Assembly (NCBI GenBank): GCA_934654605.1
Contig: CAKUGH010000005.1
Coordinates: 1 to 55,735, forward strand
Source: an uncultured Collinsella sp.
GTDB taxonomy: Bacteria; Actinomycetota; Coriobacteriia; Coriobacteriales; Coriobacteriaceae
Direction: 5' to 3'
Length of the DNA: 55,735 bases
Positions within the stretch are counted from its first letter, which is position 1; each line of letters opens with the position of its first letter. Shown here in pieces: positions 17,951 to 26,199 of this stretch. A program made the translations under genes and the position numbers. The notes under the pieces are model-generated. The model was not told where the DNA came from and did no database searches. It was given only the letters and a program-made list of their open reading frames with translations.

Positions 17951-18248
17951 GTCTCGATCTGTAACACCTGGAGGCAGTTTGGGGCAGTAGCTGTTACAGA
18001 TTGAGATGAACGGGCACGGGGCTGTCCGAATGTCTCGATTTGTAACATCTGGGGGCAATTCTGGTTCGTAACTGTTACAGATCGAGACGGAAGGTTGGCT
18101 GCCGATGAATTATCTCAATCTGTAACACCTGGCGGCTGAAAACCGGTCTACCTGTTACGAATCGAGACAAAGGCTGGGTCCCTGCTGAAAGATCTTGTTC
18201 TGTAACATCTGGAGGGCAAAACGTGGTCCTCCTGTTACAGATTGAGAT
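17951..18248. repeat. Array of four 57-bp hairpin elements
   Basis: Elements at 17951-18007, 18032-18088, 18112-18168 and 18192-18248, with starts 81, 80 and 80 bp apart. The last copy has arm changes (ATCTTGTTC) but keeps the inner TGTAACA/TGTTACA, and its centre adds GGAGG/CCTCC pairing. The array fills the gap between the nuclease-like gene and the amidohydrolase gene. Confidence 0.92.
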
Positions 18249-18401
18249 GTTTTGCTGAGGTGGTCAGGGCAGAGCCGTATTGGCTCCCGTTCATCCTCAC
18301 ATTCCCTTCCTTTCTCCGTTAACCGATATGTCCGCAGCAATCCTGTCGCGCTGGGCGATAATGGACAAATGTTCAAGTTAATCGTGAGGGAGGAGCTCGA
18401 T

Positions 18402-19772
18402 ATGGCGACTGCCGATCGTCCCACGTTGTTTATCAATGCGACCGTTCTGGATGGTTCGGAGCATATGGAGCCGCAGCCCGATATGGCCGTGGTCGTCGAG
18501 CGTGGCATCATCACCTGGATGGGACCGAGCGCTGTGGCCCAAGCTCCAGCGGGGGCCGAGGTCATCGACCTGGCAGGGGCGTATCTCATGCCGGGCCTCA
18601 TCAATATGCACGTGCATCTTTGCGGTTCGGGCAAGCCGGTTTCGGCGGGCGATGCGGGCGCGCTGATGAAGAAGCTCGACAATCCTGTGGGGCGCGCCGT
18701 CGTGCGCCATATCCTCAAGGGCGGCGCTCAGCAGCAGCTGGCAAGCGGCGTGACCACGGTGCGCGGCGCGGGCGACCCGCTGTTTGCCGACATCGCCGTG
18801 CGCAACGCCATCGACGCCGGCAAGTATCAGGGTCCGCGTCTGGTGGCGCCGGGAGCGGGCGTCACGGTGCCGGGCGGCCATGGCGCGGGCTTGTTCGCCC
18901 AGGTGGCTAATACCCCCGACGAGGCGGCCGAACAGGTGCGTGATCTGTATGCGCGCGGTGCCGACGTCATCAAGCTGTTTGTGACGGGCGGCGTGTTCGA
19001 CGCGACGGAGGTGGGCGAGCCGGGCGTACTGCGCATGTCGGTCGAGGTCGCCGCGGCGGCGTGCAAGGCGGCCCACGACGCAGGCCTGCCGGTTATGGCC
19101 CATGTCGAGAGCACCGAAGGTGTGAAGGCCGCGCTTCAGGCGGGCGTTGACACGATTGAGCATGGTGCTCCGATGACACCCGAGATCCTGGAGCTGTATC
19201 GCGGTGCCGCGGGTACGCAGCTCGAGGGACGCGCACCGAGCGTGACCTGCACGATCAGTCCGGCGCTGCCGTTTGTGCTGCTCGATCCGGAGAAGACCCA
19301 TTCGACCGACACACAAAAGAAGAACGGCGACATCGTGTGCTCGGGCATTATCGAGAGCGCTCGTGCGGCGCTGGAAGCCGACGTTAAGGTGGGCCTGGGC
19401 ACGGACTCGAGCTGCCCGTTTGTGACGCAGTACGACATGTGGCGCGAGGTGGCTTACTTTGCCAAGTACGTGGGCGTGAGCAATGCGTTTGCGCTGCATA
19501 CGGCCACGCAAGTCAATGCTGAGCTACTGGGCCTGGGTGACGAGACCGGTACGATCGAGTGCGGCAAGGCGGCCGACATTTTGGTGACGTGCGAGAACCC
19601 GCTCGATGACCTGTGTGCTCTGCGTGAGCCAATGCACGTGATGTGCCGCGGCAACCTGGTGCGCAAACTCAAGGTGAAGCGTATTCCCGAGGTGGACGCC
19701 GAGCTCGACGCGATTATGGCTATGCCTGCCGAAGCGCTTGCCGAGGAGCTCGCCCGCGACGGCGTGGCATAG
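18402..19772 (+). CDS. Metal-dependent amidohydrolase
   Basis: This 456-residue protein belongs to the amidohydrolase superfamily (imidazolonepropionase/Xaa-Pro dipeptidase-like group). It shows the composite beta-sandwich N-terminus (LFINATVLDG), the metal ligands HVH at residues 70-72 in MPGLINMHVHL, a candidate bridging Lys in ADVIKLFVTGG, histidines in VMAHVES and TIEHG, and the catalytic Asp in GLGTDSSCP. The C-terminal IECGKAADILVTCENPLDDL closes the sandwich. The substrate cannot be read from the sequence. ATG 18402 was chosen after GAGGGAGGAG; upstream Mets lie in the leader. It is monocistronic and ends in a terminator. Confidence 0.85.
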   Translation: MATADRPTLFINATVLDGSEHMEPQPDMAVVVERGIITWMGPSAVAQAPAGAEVIDLAGAYLMPGLINMHVHLCGSGKPVSAGDAGALMKKLDNPVGRAVVRHILKGGAQQQLASGVTTVRGAGDPLFADIAVRNAIDAGKYQGPRLVAPGAGVTVPGGHGAGLFAQVANTPDEAAEQVRDLYARGADVIKLFVTGGVFDATEVGEPGVLRMSVEVAAAACKAAHDAGLPVMAHVESTEGVKAALQAGVDTIEHGAPMTPEILELYRGAAGTQLEGRAPSVTCTISPALPFVLLDPEKTHSTDTQKKNGDIVCSGIIESARAALEADVKVGLGTDSSCPFVTQYDMWREVAYFAKYVGVSNAFALHTATQVNAELLGLGDETGTIECGKAADILVTCENPLDDLCALREPMHVMCRGNLVRKLKVKRIPEVDAELDAIMAMPAEALAEELARDGVA

Positions 19773-19807
19773 GTGTGACAAAGGGACGGCCCCTTTGCCG
19801 CGCTCAA

Positions 19808-19848
19808 AAAAGCCGAGGTCTCAACACGAGGCCTCGGCTTTTATTTTT
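19808..19848. terminator. Bidirectional terminator
   Basis: AAAAGCCGAGG (19808-19818) pairs perfectly with CCTCGGCTTTT (19832-19842), and T-rich sequence follows. It separates the amidohydrolase gene from the convergent minus-strand copper island. Confidence 0.88.
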
Positions 19849-19863
19849 CCTATGGTGTAGCTG

Positions 19864-20337
19864 CTAGGAGCGCGTTTCCATCTTGGCGTGGCACTTGGGG
19901 CAGGTGACGCGGATCTTGCCTTTGCCCTTGGGAACGGAGAGCATCTGGCCGCAGTTGGGGCACTTGAGGTATGCCGTGGTCTTGCGGCCCTTCCACATCT
20001 TCTTGGCCGTTCGCTTGGCGCGCTCAAAGTCTTCCTTGCTGGTGCCGGCCGTGCGCGAGGCGTTGGCAGCTGCAGTCCCGCCGCCCAAGCTGGCGACGAA
20101 CTTGCCTAGGCCGGGGACGTTTGCGGTCGCCGTGACAAAGGCGTCGTTCTCCTTGCGGCGCGCGTCGATGTTTTTGGACAGACCGCGCAGCACGCCGAGC
20201 ACGATCACGGCGATGGCGATCCAGCTGAGCCACTGGATACGGGCCATCGATCCGATCATCGCGATGATAATGCCTGCGAAGCCCAACACGACGGTGAGTT
20301 CGTCGGCGCCGTTGCGACCCTTCATAAAGTCATTCAT
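19864..20337 (-). CDS. Small membrane protein with C-terminal zinc ribbon
   Basis: This 157-residue protein has two hydrophobic spans near its N-terminus (LTVVLGFAGIIIAMIGSMA and WLSWIAIAVIVLGVL), a charged central region, and a C-terminal zinc ribbon with cysteine pairs CPNCG and CPKCH. No enzyme motif is seen; the ribbon may bind metal or a partner. The start at 20337 is set by AAAGG about eight bases upstream. It is the last gene of the minus-strand copper island, but a repeat element and 112 bp separate it from csoR, so co-regulation is uncertain. Confidence 0.72.
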   Translation of the reverse strand: MNDFMKGRNGADELTVVLGFAGIIIAMIGSMARIQWLSWIAIAVIVLGVLRGLSKNIDARRKENDAFVTATANVPGLGKFVASLGGGTAAANASRTAGTSKEDFERAKRTAKKMWKGRKTTAYLKCPNCGQMLSVPKGKGKIRVTCPKCHAKMETRS

Positions 20338-20384
20338 GCGAATTGCCTTTCGTTCGATATGCTGCACGCCTTTATACCCCTTTT

Positions 20385-20447
20385 GGTGCATGGGGGATAG
20401 GTCAATCTGCACCAAGGTGGTGCAAACGTACCTGTCCCCAATGCACC
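20385..20447. repeat. 63-bp nested inverted repeat, GGTGCA family, copy 1
   Basis: The outer arms begin GGTGCA and end TGCACC and pair over 18 nt with two mismatches; an inner palindrome TGCACCA/TGGTGCA sits in the centre. Length and sequence match the second copy at 55491-55553. Confidence 0.82.
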
Positions 20448-20449
20448 GA

Positions 20450-20722
20450 TTACTTGGCGAGTTTGTCGACGACGCGTTCGATCTCGGCAAGCTTGGCGGC
20501 CTTGAGTTCCTCGTCGCCCGATTCAATTGCCGAGGCGACGCAGCCCTCAATGTGGGCCTTGAGCACGTCGGCGTTAATGCGCGCGAGGAGCGCCTGCGTT
20601 GCCATGAGCTGCGTGGAAATATCGACACAGTAGCGGTCCTCCTCGACCATCCGCAAGATGCCGTCGATCTGGCCGCGTGCCGTCTTGAGCATGCGGGTCA
20701 CCGATTTGTGGTCTGCCATCAT
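20450..20722 (-). CDS. csoR: CsoR-family copper-sensing repressor
   Basis: This 90-residue all-helical protein fits the CsoR/RcnR family: N-terminal VTRMLKTARGQIDGILRMVEEDRYC, followed by the metal-binding trio Cys32, His57 and Cys61 (the C-H-C signature of Cu(I) sensors). Apo-protein binds GC-rich palindromes in copper-efflux promoters and releases them when Cu(I) binds. A matching operator lies in the copA promoter at 23653-23665. The start at 20722 has GAGGA upstream; a second ATG follows directly at 20719. It is in the same direction as copA and copZ but separated from copZ by a 67-bp inverted repeat. Confidence 0.9.
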   Translation of the reverse strand: MMADHKSVTRMLKTARGQIDGILRMVEEDRYCVDISTQLMATQALLARINADVLKAHIEGCVASAIESGDEELKAAKLAEIERVVDKLAK

Positions 20723-20766
20723 GGCGGGTCCTCGTTTCTGGTCGATCCTTCAAATACCTCACCCTC

Positions 20767-20833
20767 AGTTGCGGTGAAATAGTTCCTGATTGAAGGCTTA
20801 AAGCGTTTAAACCGGAACTATTTCACCGCAACT
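20767..20833. repeat. 67-bp inverted repeat, AGTTGCGGTG family, copy 2
   Basis: Perfect 20-bp arms (20767-20786 and 20814-20833) begin AGTTGCGGTGAAATAG. Same length and arm ends as the element at 5793-5859. Located between copZ and csoR. Confidence 0.88.
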
Positions 20834-20878
20834 TCTGAGGGGCTGGTTGGACGGCGGTGTCTGTTGGTGCGGCAGCTG

Positions 20879-21100
20879 CTACGCGGCGGTTACGGACAGG
20901 GCGTGGAACTTCTCACCCGCGCCCTCGACGGCGGCAGCGAGCTGCTCGGCGGTCACGGTGTCGGCGCACTCTACCTGGACGGTCTGGGTCTCGTGATCGG
21001 CATCGGCATCGGTCACGCCGGCCACGTTGAGTAGCGCGGTCTCGACGGTAGCATCGCAATGGCCGCACATAAGGCCGGAAGTCTTAATGATGTAGTTCAT
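20879..21100 (-). CDS. copZ: CopZ-like heavy-metal-associated copper chaperone
   Basis: This 73-residue protein is a single HMA domain with the metal site LMCGHC (Cys12 and Cys15), where the usual MT-C-x-x-C has Leu-Met before the first Cys. The remaining pattern (VETALLNVAGVTDADADHETQTVQVECADTVTAEQLAAAVEGAG) is the ferredoxin-like fold of CopZ. It would deliver Cu(I) to CopA, whose gene lies upstream on the same strand, and possibly to CsoR. GGAGT on the minus strand precedes the start. Confidence 0.9.
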   Translation of the reverse strand: MNYIIKTSGLMCGHCDATVETALLNVAGVTDADADHETQTVQVECADTVTAEQLAAAVEGAGEKFHALSVTAA

Positions 21101-21162
21101 GGGTGTACTCCTTATTGATTGGGATTATCTGACAGTTTAGTCGTGAACAGAGTCATCTTAAA

Positions 21163-21262
21163 GGCACGTTGAGGTGCCCGAGATTGCCCCGAAAGAGGAG
21201 CGAAGCGTACTCGGGTACGCGAGCGACGGTTTGAGGGGCAAGATCGGGTGCCTCAACGCGCC
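21163..21262. repeat. 100-nt compound hairpin at the end of copA
   Basis: Outer arms 21163-21190 and 21235-21262 pair with about five mismatches, and an inner perfect hairpin GCGTAC-TCGG-GTACGC sits at 21205-21220. The distal arm includes the last copA codons, so it would be transcribed with copA and separate copA from copZ. It may set relative expression or be a mobile repeat. Only one copy is in the window. Confidence 0.65.
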
Positions 21263-23592
21263 GTCTTGGGCTTAAAGGATTTCAGGCGTAGAGCATTGCT
21301 TACGACGCATACGCTCGACAGACTCATGGCTGCGGCACCGAACATCGGCGAAAGCTGCCAGCCGGTGAGGGGGAAGAACATGCCCGCTGCCAGCGGAATG
21401 CCGATGCCGTTGTAGAACAGCGCCCAGAACAGGTCCTGTTTGATGTTGCGGATCGTGGCCCGCGATAGCTCGATGGCGCGGGCGACGTCCATGAGGTCGC
21501 CGCGCATGAGCACCACGTCGGCACCCTCCTTGGCGATGTCGGCGCCGGTGCCGATAGCGAGGCCCACATCGGCCCGCGCCAGGGCGGGGGAGTCGTTGAT
21601 GCCGTCGCCGACCATGGCGACCTTGCTGCCCGCGTCCTGCAGCTCGCGCACGTGGCGCTCCTTGTCGGCGGGCAGAACGTCGGCGATAACATGCTCGCTG
21701 GTAAGCCCCACGCGGCGGGCGATGGCCTCGGCCGTCACGCGGTTGTCGCCGGTGAGCATGCGCACGTCGACGCCGAGTGCGCGCAGCGCGGCGATGGCCC
21801 CGGCACTCGTTTCTTTGACCTCATCAGCCACGGCAATGGTGCTGGCAAGCTTGCCGTTCTTGGCAAAGAACAGCGGCGTTTTGCCCTCGGTGGCAAATTG
21901 CTCGGCAAGTCCTGCGGGCACGGTGATACCCAGCTCGTTCATCAGACGCACGTTGCCGGCAGCGATGACGTTTTGTCCCTCGCGCGCGGTAACGCCTCGC
22001 CCGGGCACGGCGGCAAAGTCCTCAACCATGCGCGCGACGATTCCGCGCGCCTCGCACTCGGCCATAATCGCCTCGGCCAGCGGGTGCTCGCTTTGACGTT
22101 CCAGCGCGGCGGCAAGTTTGAGCAGCGCCTTTTCGCTCATGGCGGGCGTCCCGTCGGCGCGCGTCGCCACCACGATATCGGTCACAGCCGGCTTGCCGCG
22201 GGTGACGGTGCCCGTCTTGTCGAGCACCACGGTGCCCACGTTGCGCAGGTTCTCCAGCGCCTCGGCGCTCTTAAACAGAATGCCCATCTCGGCGCCCTTG
22301 CCGGTGCCGACCATAATGGCGACGGGCGTGGCCAGCCCCAGCGCGCACGGGCAGCTGATCACCAGTACGGCCACGGCGGAGGTGAGCGCCTCGTTCACAC
22401 TGCCGGTCAACGCCAGCCACGCCACAAAGGTCACGGCCGAGATTGCAAACACCACGGGCACAAACACGCCGGCGACCTTATCGGCCATGCGGGCGATGGG
22501 TGCCTTGGTGGCATTGGCGTCCTCCACAAGCTGGATGATCTTGGCGAGTGACGTGTCGGCGCCCACGCGCGTGGCGCGGAAGGTGAACGATCCAGTGCGG
22601 TTGACCGTCGCGGCGTTGACGGTGTCGCCGGCGGTCTTTTCTACGGGGATGGACTCGCCGGTCAGCGCGCTCTCGTCCACAGCCGAGGCGCCTTCGAGCA
22701 CCACGCCATCAACGGGGATTGATTCACCGGGACGCACGCGCAGCACCTGGCCGGGCAGGATAGCATCGACGTCGACGGTGGTCTCGCTGCCATCCTCGGC
22801 CACGACGGTTGCCGTCTTGGGCGCCAGGTCGATCAACGCCTCGATGGCGCCGCCGGTCTTGGACTTGCTGCGCGTCTCGAGGTATTTGCCCACGGTGACG
22901 AGCGACAGAATCGTGCCGGCACTCTCAAAATACAGGTTGTCCATGCCCGTCATCATGGCCTCGTGGACCTGGCCCGCGGCCAGCTGGTCGGCCATGATAA
23001 ACATGGCGTAGAGCGACCAGGCAATGGAAGCGGTGGCACCGACGGCGATAAGGGCGTCCATGGTGGGCGCGCCGTGTGCGAGCGACTTGAAGCCGTTGAT
23101 AAAGTACGCGTCGTTGACGTAGACGATAGGGATGAGCAGGACGAGCTCGGTGAGCGCGAGCGTCATGCTGTGCGTATGGTCGGTGAAGATGCCGGGCAGC
23201 GGCCAGCCGAGCATGTGCCCCATGCCTATGTAGAACAGCGGGATGAGGAAGATGATTGAGACGATGAGTCGGGTGCGCATGGCGGAGGCGGCGACCTCCA
23301 GCTTTTTGGTGGGCGACTCCATATGGGTGGCGCCGGACCTGGCCTGCGCACTGCCGCCTGGGGTGGCCTCGGTGCCCGCGCTGACGGGCGATGCCGAGTA
23401 GCCCGCGCGGTCGACGGCGGTGCAGATGTCGTCGGGGGTGACTTGCTCGGGGTCATAGTCGACCAGCATGGAGCCGGCGAGCAGATTGACTGCGACGCTT
23501 TGGACGCCGTCGAGCTTGCTGACGGCGCAATCCACGTGTGCCTGGCAGGCGGCGCACGTCATGCCGCCCACGTCGAACTTATCTTGAGCCAT
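21253..23592 (-). CDS. copA: Copper-exporting P1B-type ATPase
   Basis: This 779-residue membrane ATPase pumps Cu(I) out of the cell. An N-terminal HMA domain has GGMTCAAC (Cys13, Cys16). Eight spans follow; the transport site CPC is near residue 412 in [12 protein letters not shown]. The actuator motif TGES, phosphorylation motif DKTGT (Asp near 458), the HP motif in SEHPLAEA and the hinge [10 protein letters not shown] are all present. There is one HMA domain, common in Gram-positive CopA. The start has AAAGGAG upstream. With copZ and csoR it forms a copper homeostasis island read from a CsoR-regulated promoter. Confidence 0.96.
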   Translation of the reverse strand: MAQDKFDVGGMTCAACQAHVDCAVSKLDGVQSVAVNLLAGSMLVDYDPEQVTPDDICTAVDRAGYSASPVSAGTEATPGGSAQARSGATHMESPTKKLEVAASAMRTRLIVSIIFLIPLFYIGMGHMLGWPLPGIFTDHTHSMTLALTELVLLIPIVYVNDAYFINGFKSLAHGAPTMDALIAVGATASIAWSLYAMFIMADQLAAGQVHEAMMTGMDNLYFESAGTILSLVTVGKYLETRSKSKTGGAIEALIDLAPKTATVVAEDGSETTVDVDAILPGQVLRVRPGESIPVDGVVLEGASAVDESALTGESIPVEKTAGDTVNAATVNRTGSFTFRATRVGADTSLAKIIQLVEDANATKAPIARMADKVAGVFVPVVFAISAVTFVAWLALTGSVNEALTSAVAVLVISCPCALGLATPVAIMVGTGKGAEMGILFKSAEALENLRNVGTVVLDKTGTVTRGKPAVTDIVVATRADGTPAMSEKALLKLAAALERQSEHPLAEAIMAECEARGIVARMVEDFAAVPGRGVTAREGQNVIAAGNVRLMNELGITVPAGLAEQFATEGKTPLFFAKNGKLASTIAVADEVKETSAGAIAALRALGVDVRMLTGDNRVTAEAIARRVGLTSEHVIADVLPADKERHVRELQDAGSKVAMVGDGINDSPALARADVGLAIGTGADIAKEGADVVLMRGDLMDVARAIELSRATIRNIKQDLFWALFYNGIGIPLAAGMFFPLTGWQLSPMFGAAAMSLSSVCVVSNALRLKSFKPKTAR

Positions 23593-23635
23593 GGCTTCTC
23601 CTTTCTGTGACGTAATGTCGGAAATGTTAACCTGC

Positions 23636-23670
23636 CGATACTATACACCCATACCCCCTGGGGGTGTCCA
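23636..23670 (-). promoter_or_regulatory. copA promoter with CsoR-type operator
   Basis: The palindrome ACCCCCTGGGGGT (23653-23665) matches the GC-rich operator type bound by CsoR. On the minus strand it lies between TGGACA (a possible -35) and TATAGT (a -10 preceded by TG), so repressor binding would block polymerase directly. Confidence 0.78.
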
Positions 23671-23743
23671 GTGGGAATGAAAATGTCATATATTTCGTTT
23701 CAGAAGGGGTCAACTGCCGGGCCAGCGGCCAATCCAGCCCTTC

Positions 23744-23961
23744 ATCTCAATTTGTAACAACAAGACCCGATTTTGCCGAGTTACTGTTACAGATCGAGAC
23801 AAACCGTTCGACCGTCAACCTAACATCTCAATCTGTAACATCTAGCAGGGAAAAAGACCTCTAACTGTTACAGATCGAGACATTCCGCCGAGTCACAACT
23901 CAACATCTCAATCTGTAACAGTTAGGCCGGTATTTGGGTCCTAGATGTTACAGATCGAGAC
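23744..23961. repeat. Array of three 57-bp hairpin elements
   Basis: Elements at 23744-23800, 23825-23881 and 23905-23961, starts 81 and 80 bp apart. The array lies between the copA promoter and the 3' end of the first kinase gene; with that promoter it accounts for the 411-bp gap. Confidence 0.92.
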
Positions 23962-24003
23962 AAACGCCGGGGTCGGGAGCCCCGTCGCAGCGGTCCTCCG
24001 CCC

Positions 24004-26103
24004 CTAGATGCAGAACCCGGGAATCACGCAGGTCTGCTTATCCGGCTTACTCGCGGGGGTGGCGTACATAAAGACGTCTCCGTCGTCGCCGACACGGTTG
24101 ATATAGGTCGTGCCCTTCTCGTCGGACATGTCGGGACTCACCGTGCGCTCCCACCAGCAGGTGTCCTTGCCCTTCCACTGGCGCACCATGGTCGAGTTGG
24201 TGGAATACGGGCTCACCTTAAGCTCGCGGAACAGCTGATACTCCTCGCCCTCGCCGTTGTAGATATCGGCCAGGTAGTGATAGTCTTCGGCAAATGACTC
24301 GGGTGGCTGATCGCCCGAGATCTCGACCATGGCGGGAAGCCAAAGGGTCGCGGGCAGCTCGCTCAGACACGAGTCGCTATCGGCGGCGCCCGCGTTGTTC
24401 GAGACCTTCTTGACCGGCTTAATAACCGATCGTAGCTCCTTGGGCAGCAGCTCAATGCCGTCCTCGTCGAGCCATTCGCGCAGTTCGCAATCGGCCCAAC
24501 CGCTGTTGAGCGGGCGCTCCGCGGCGTTGTGCTCAGCAATGCCGGCGTCAAAGATAAACGACAGCCCGGCTTTGCCCGTTCCGTCCAGAAGCTCGTCGTG
24601 GCGGATGCCCACAAGCTGTGCTCCGACTTCGAGTCCATTGGTGAGCCGCACGTGTTTGGTGCACGGATAGGGGATGCGTCCGTCGGCATCAAGCAGGTGA
24701 TAGCGCCGGGCAATCTCGCGTGCCTCGCTACGGGTCTCGGCGGCCTTAATCTTGAGCGAAATCTCTTGCAGCTGATCCCAGGTATAGTCGTCAATCGATC
24801 CACGAATGCCGTCGAGGTAATCGGGAATGCCAAAGCCGTTGGTTGCAGCTCCGATAACGCCGAGTCCTGCGGCGACTGCGACGACGCTGCCGATAATAAA
24901 CCGGCGACGGGTCATGGCATCGCGACGGGCCTGCTCCAAAAGCGCCCGGGCACAGTCACCGGCGACATCGACCTTAAGGTGCGCGCCGGCATCGATGTTG
25001 ATGGGCTGGTTGGAGAGCCCCGGCGTGTTCACAGCTGATTCGCCCAGGTCGGGAGCGAACGCCAACAGACCCTCGTAGAACTCGCGCTCGCTGGGGCGCG
25101 ATGTCTGGTCGGTCGCGAGACACGACATGATAAGGTCGGCAAAAGCCTGGTCGTCACCCTTGTGGGCAACGAGCGGCTCGGGTTCGTTTTGCGTCTTGAG
25201 CAGGTAGTATGAGTAGACCCCATGAGCTTGGTGCCTGGCAGCCCTAAAGGGAGTGTGCCCACTATAGAGCTCGTAGAGGATGCTCGCGATGGCGTACACG
25301 TCGACGGAGGGAGAGCGACGCAGCTCGGCAATGTTGGGGATATCGCGAGTGAGCATTTCGGGCGCAGCGTATGCCGGCGTGGCATAGCGCCAAATGTCGG
25401 CGCGCTGCGTGAGCGTGTCGCCGCCCAGGGCCGGGACCGAGGAGCCCATATCGACCAGACATGGCTTAAACGCCAGCGTCTGCACTTGCTCGTCGATGCC
25501 AAGTTCGTTGGTGCGGAACATGATGTTCGCGGGCGACAGGTCGCGGTGTACAAGCGGCGTCTCGAGATTTTGAGTCGACAGCAAGGTCCCCAGCACGGCG
25601 CAGCCTATCGAGGCGGTGGCGGCACAAGTCACGCCCTCGCCATCATGTGGCAGCATACTAGCTGCTTTGTCGAGCGACGTGCCCTCGATCCACTCCATAA
25701 GGATGAGCGGTTCGCCCTGGCACGTGCCATAGCCATAGACGCGGGGAAACCCGCGCAAGTGCGACACGCGGCAGAGGTTTCGGTATTCCTCAAAGAGCGC
25801 GGCGGTGTTTGCCAGGTGCATAGCGGATTCGTCCGCTGTGCGCGACGGCGTGTTGGTGCTCAGCGCGCGCACGAGCGTGTTGTCCGAGAGCACCTTGACG
25901 GCGAAGCGCTCGTTTGAGGTGTTATGCGCCGGCAGCACAAGGCCCGTGTTGCCGTGCGAGGAACGGCCGGCCGAGACCATGAGCGTCATAAAGCGGCGCT
26001 TGGCGAGCTCCTCGTCGGCGGGATTGACGGGTGCGGCGGTGTCGAACGATTCGAGCTGAAAGAGAACTGTCGTTGAATCGGGCTGCGGGATGGTATCTGC
26101 CAT
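24004..26103 (-). CDS. Membrane Ser/Thr kinase with DUF6273-like outer domain
   Basis: This 699-residue protein has a Hanks-type kinase domain (about 35-345): Lys70 in RFAVKVL, catalytic VHRDLSPANIMF near residue 188, and VDMGSS in the place of DFG. One span (about 401-421, FIIGSVVAVAAGLGVIGAA) separates it from an outer domain with RPLNSGWADCELREWLDEDG, CWWERTVSP and a C-terminal CVIPGFCI, which match DUF6273 as I remember it. The N-terminus carries STTVLF, similar to threonine motifs elsewhere in the cluster. Start 26103 follows AAGG. It is the third gene of a minus-strand set (kinase, FHA protein, kinase). Ligand and substrates are unknown. Confidence 0.8.
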   Translation of the reverse strand: MADTIPQPDSTTVLFQLESFDTAAPVNPADEELAKRRFMTLMVSAGRSSHGNTGLVLPAHNTSNERFAVKVLSDNTLVRALSTNTPSRTADESAMHLANTAALFEEYRNLCRVSHLRGFPRVYGYGTCQGEPLILMEWIEGTSLDKAASMLPHDGEGVTCAATASIGCAVLGTLLSTQNLETPLVHRDLSPANIMFRTNELGIDEQVQTLAFKPCLVDMGSSVPALGGDTLTQRADIWRYATPAYAAPEMLTRDIPNIAELRRSPSVDVYAIASILYELYSGHTPFRAARHQAHGVYSYYLLKTQNEPEPLVAHKGDDQAFADLIMSCLATDQTSRPSEREFYEGLLAFAPDLGESAVNTPGLSNQPINIDAGAHLKVDVAGDCARALLEQARRDAMTRRRFIIGSVVAVAAGLGVIGAATNGFGIPDYLDGIRGSIDDYTWDQLQEISLKIKAAETRSEAREIARRYHLLDADGRIPYPCTKHVRLTNGLEVGAQLVGIRHDELLDGTGKAGLSFIFDAGIAEHNAAERPLNSGWADCELREWLDEDGIELLPKELRSVIKPVKKVSNNAGAADSDSCLSELPATLWLPAMVEISGDQPPESFAEDYHYLADIYNGEGEEYQLFRELKVSPYSTNSTMVRQWKGKDTCWWERTVSPDMSDEKGTTYINRVGDDGDVFMYATPASKPDKQTCVIPGFCI

Positions 26104-26120
26104 GGTGACCTTACCTTGTG

Positions 26121-26198
26121 GTGTTGCGGGCACGGACGCAACACTTCTTGCCAAATACACGTTGCGCCCGGTTCGCCATGCACGGCGCCGGGCGCAAC
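26121..26198. promoter_or_regulatory. Two spaced TTGCG inverted repeats between the FHA and kinase genes
   Basis: GTGTTGCG (26121-26128) and CGCAACAC (26137-26144) are separated by 8 bp; GTTGCGCCCGG (26161-26171) and CCGGGCGCAAC (26188-26198) by 16 bp. The second directly follows the FHA gene and may be a transcript-end hairpin without T tract. Both contain half-sites like the cluster palindrome GTTGCGCAAC, so they may be looser forms of the same operator. Confidence 0.45.
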
Positions 26199-26199
26199 A

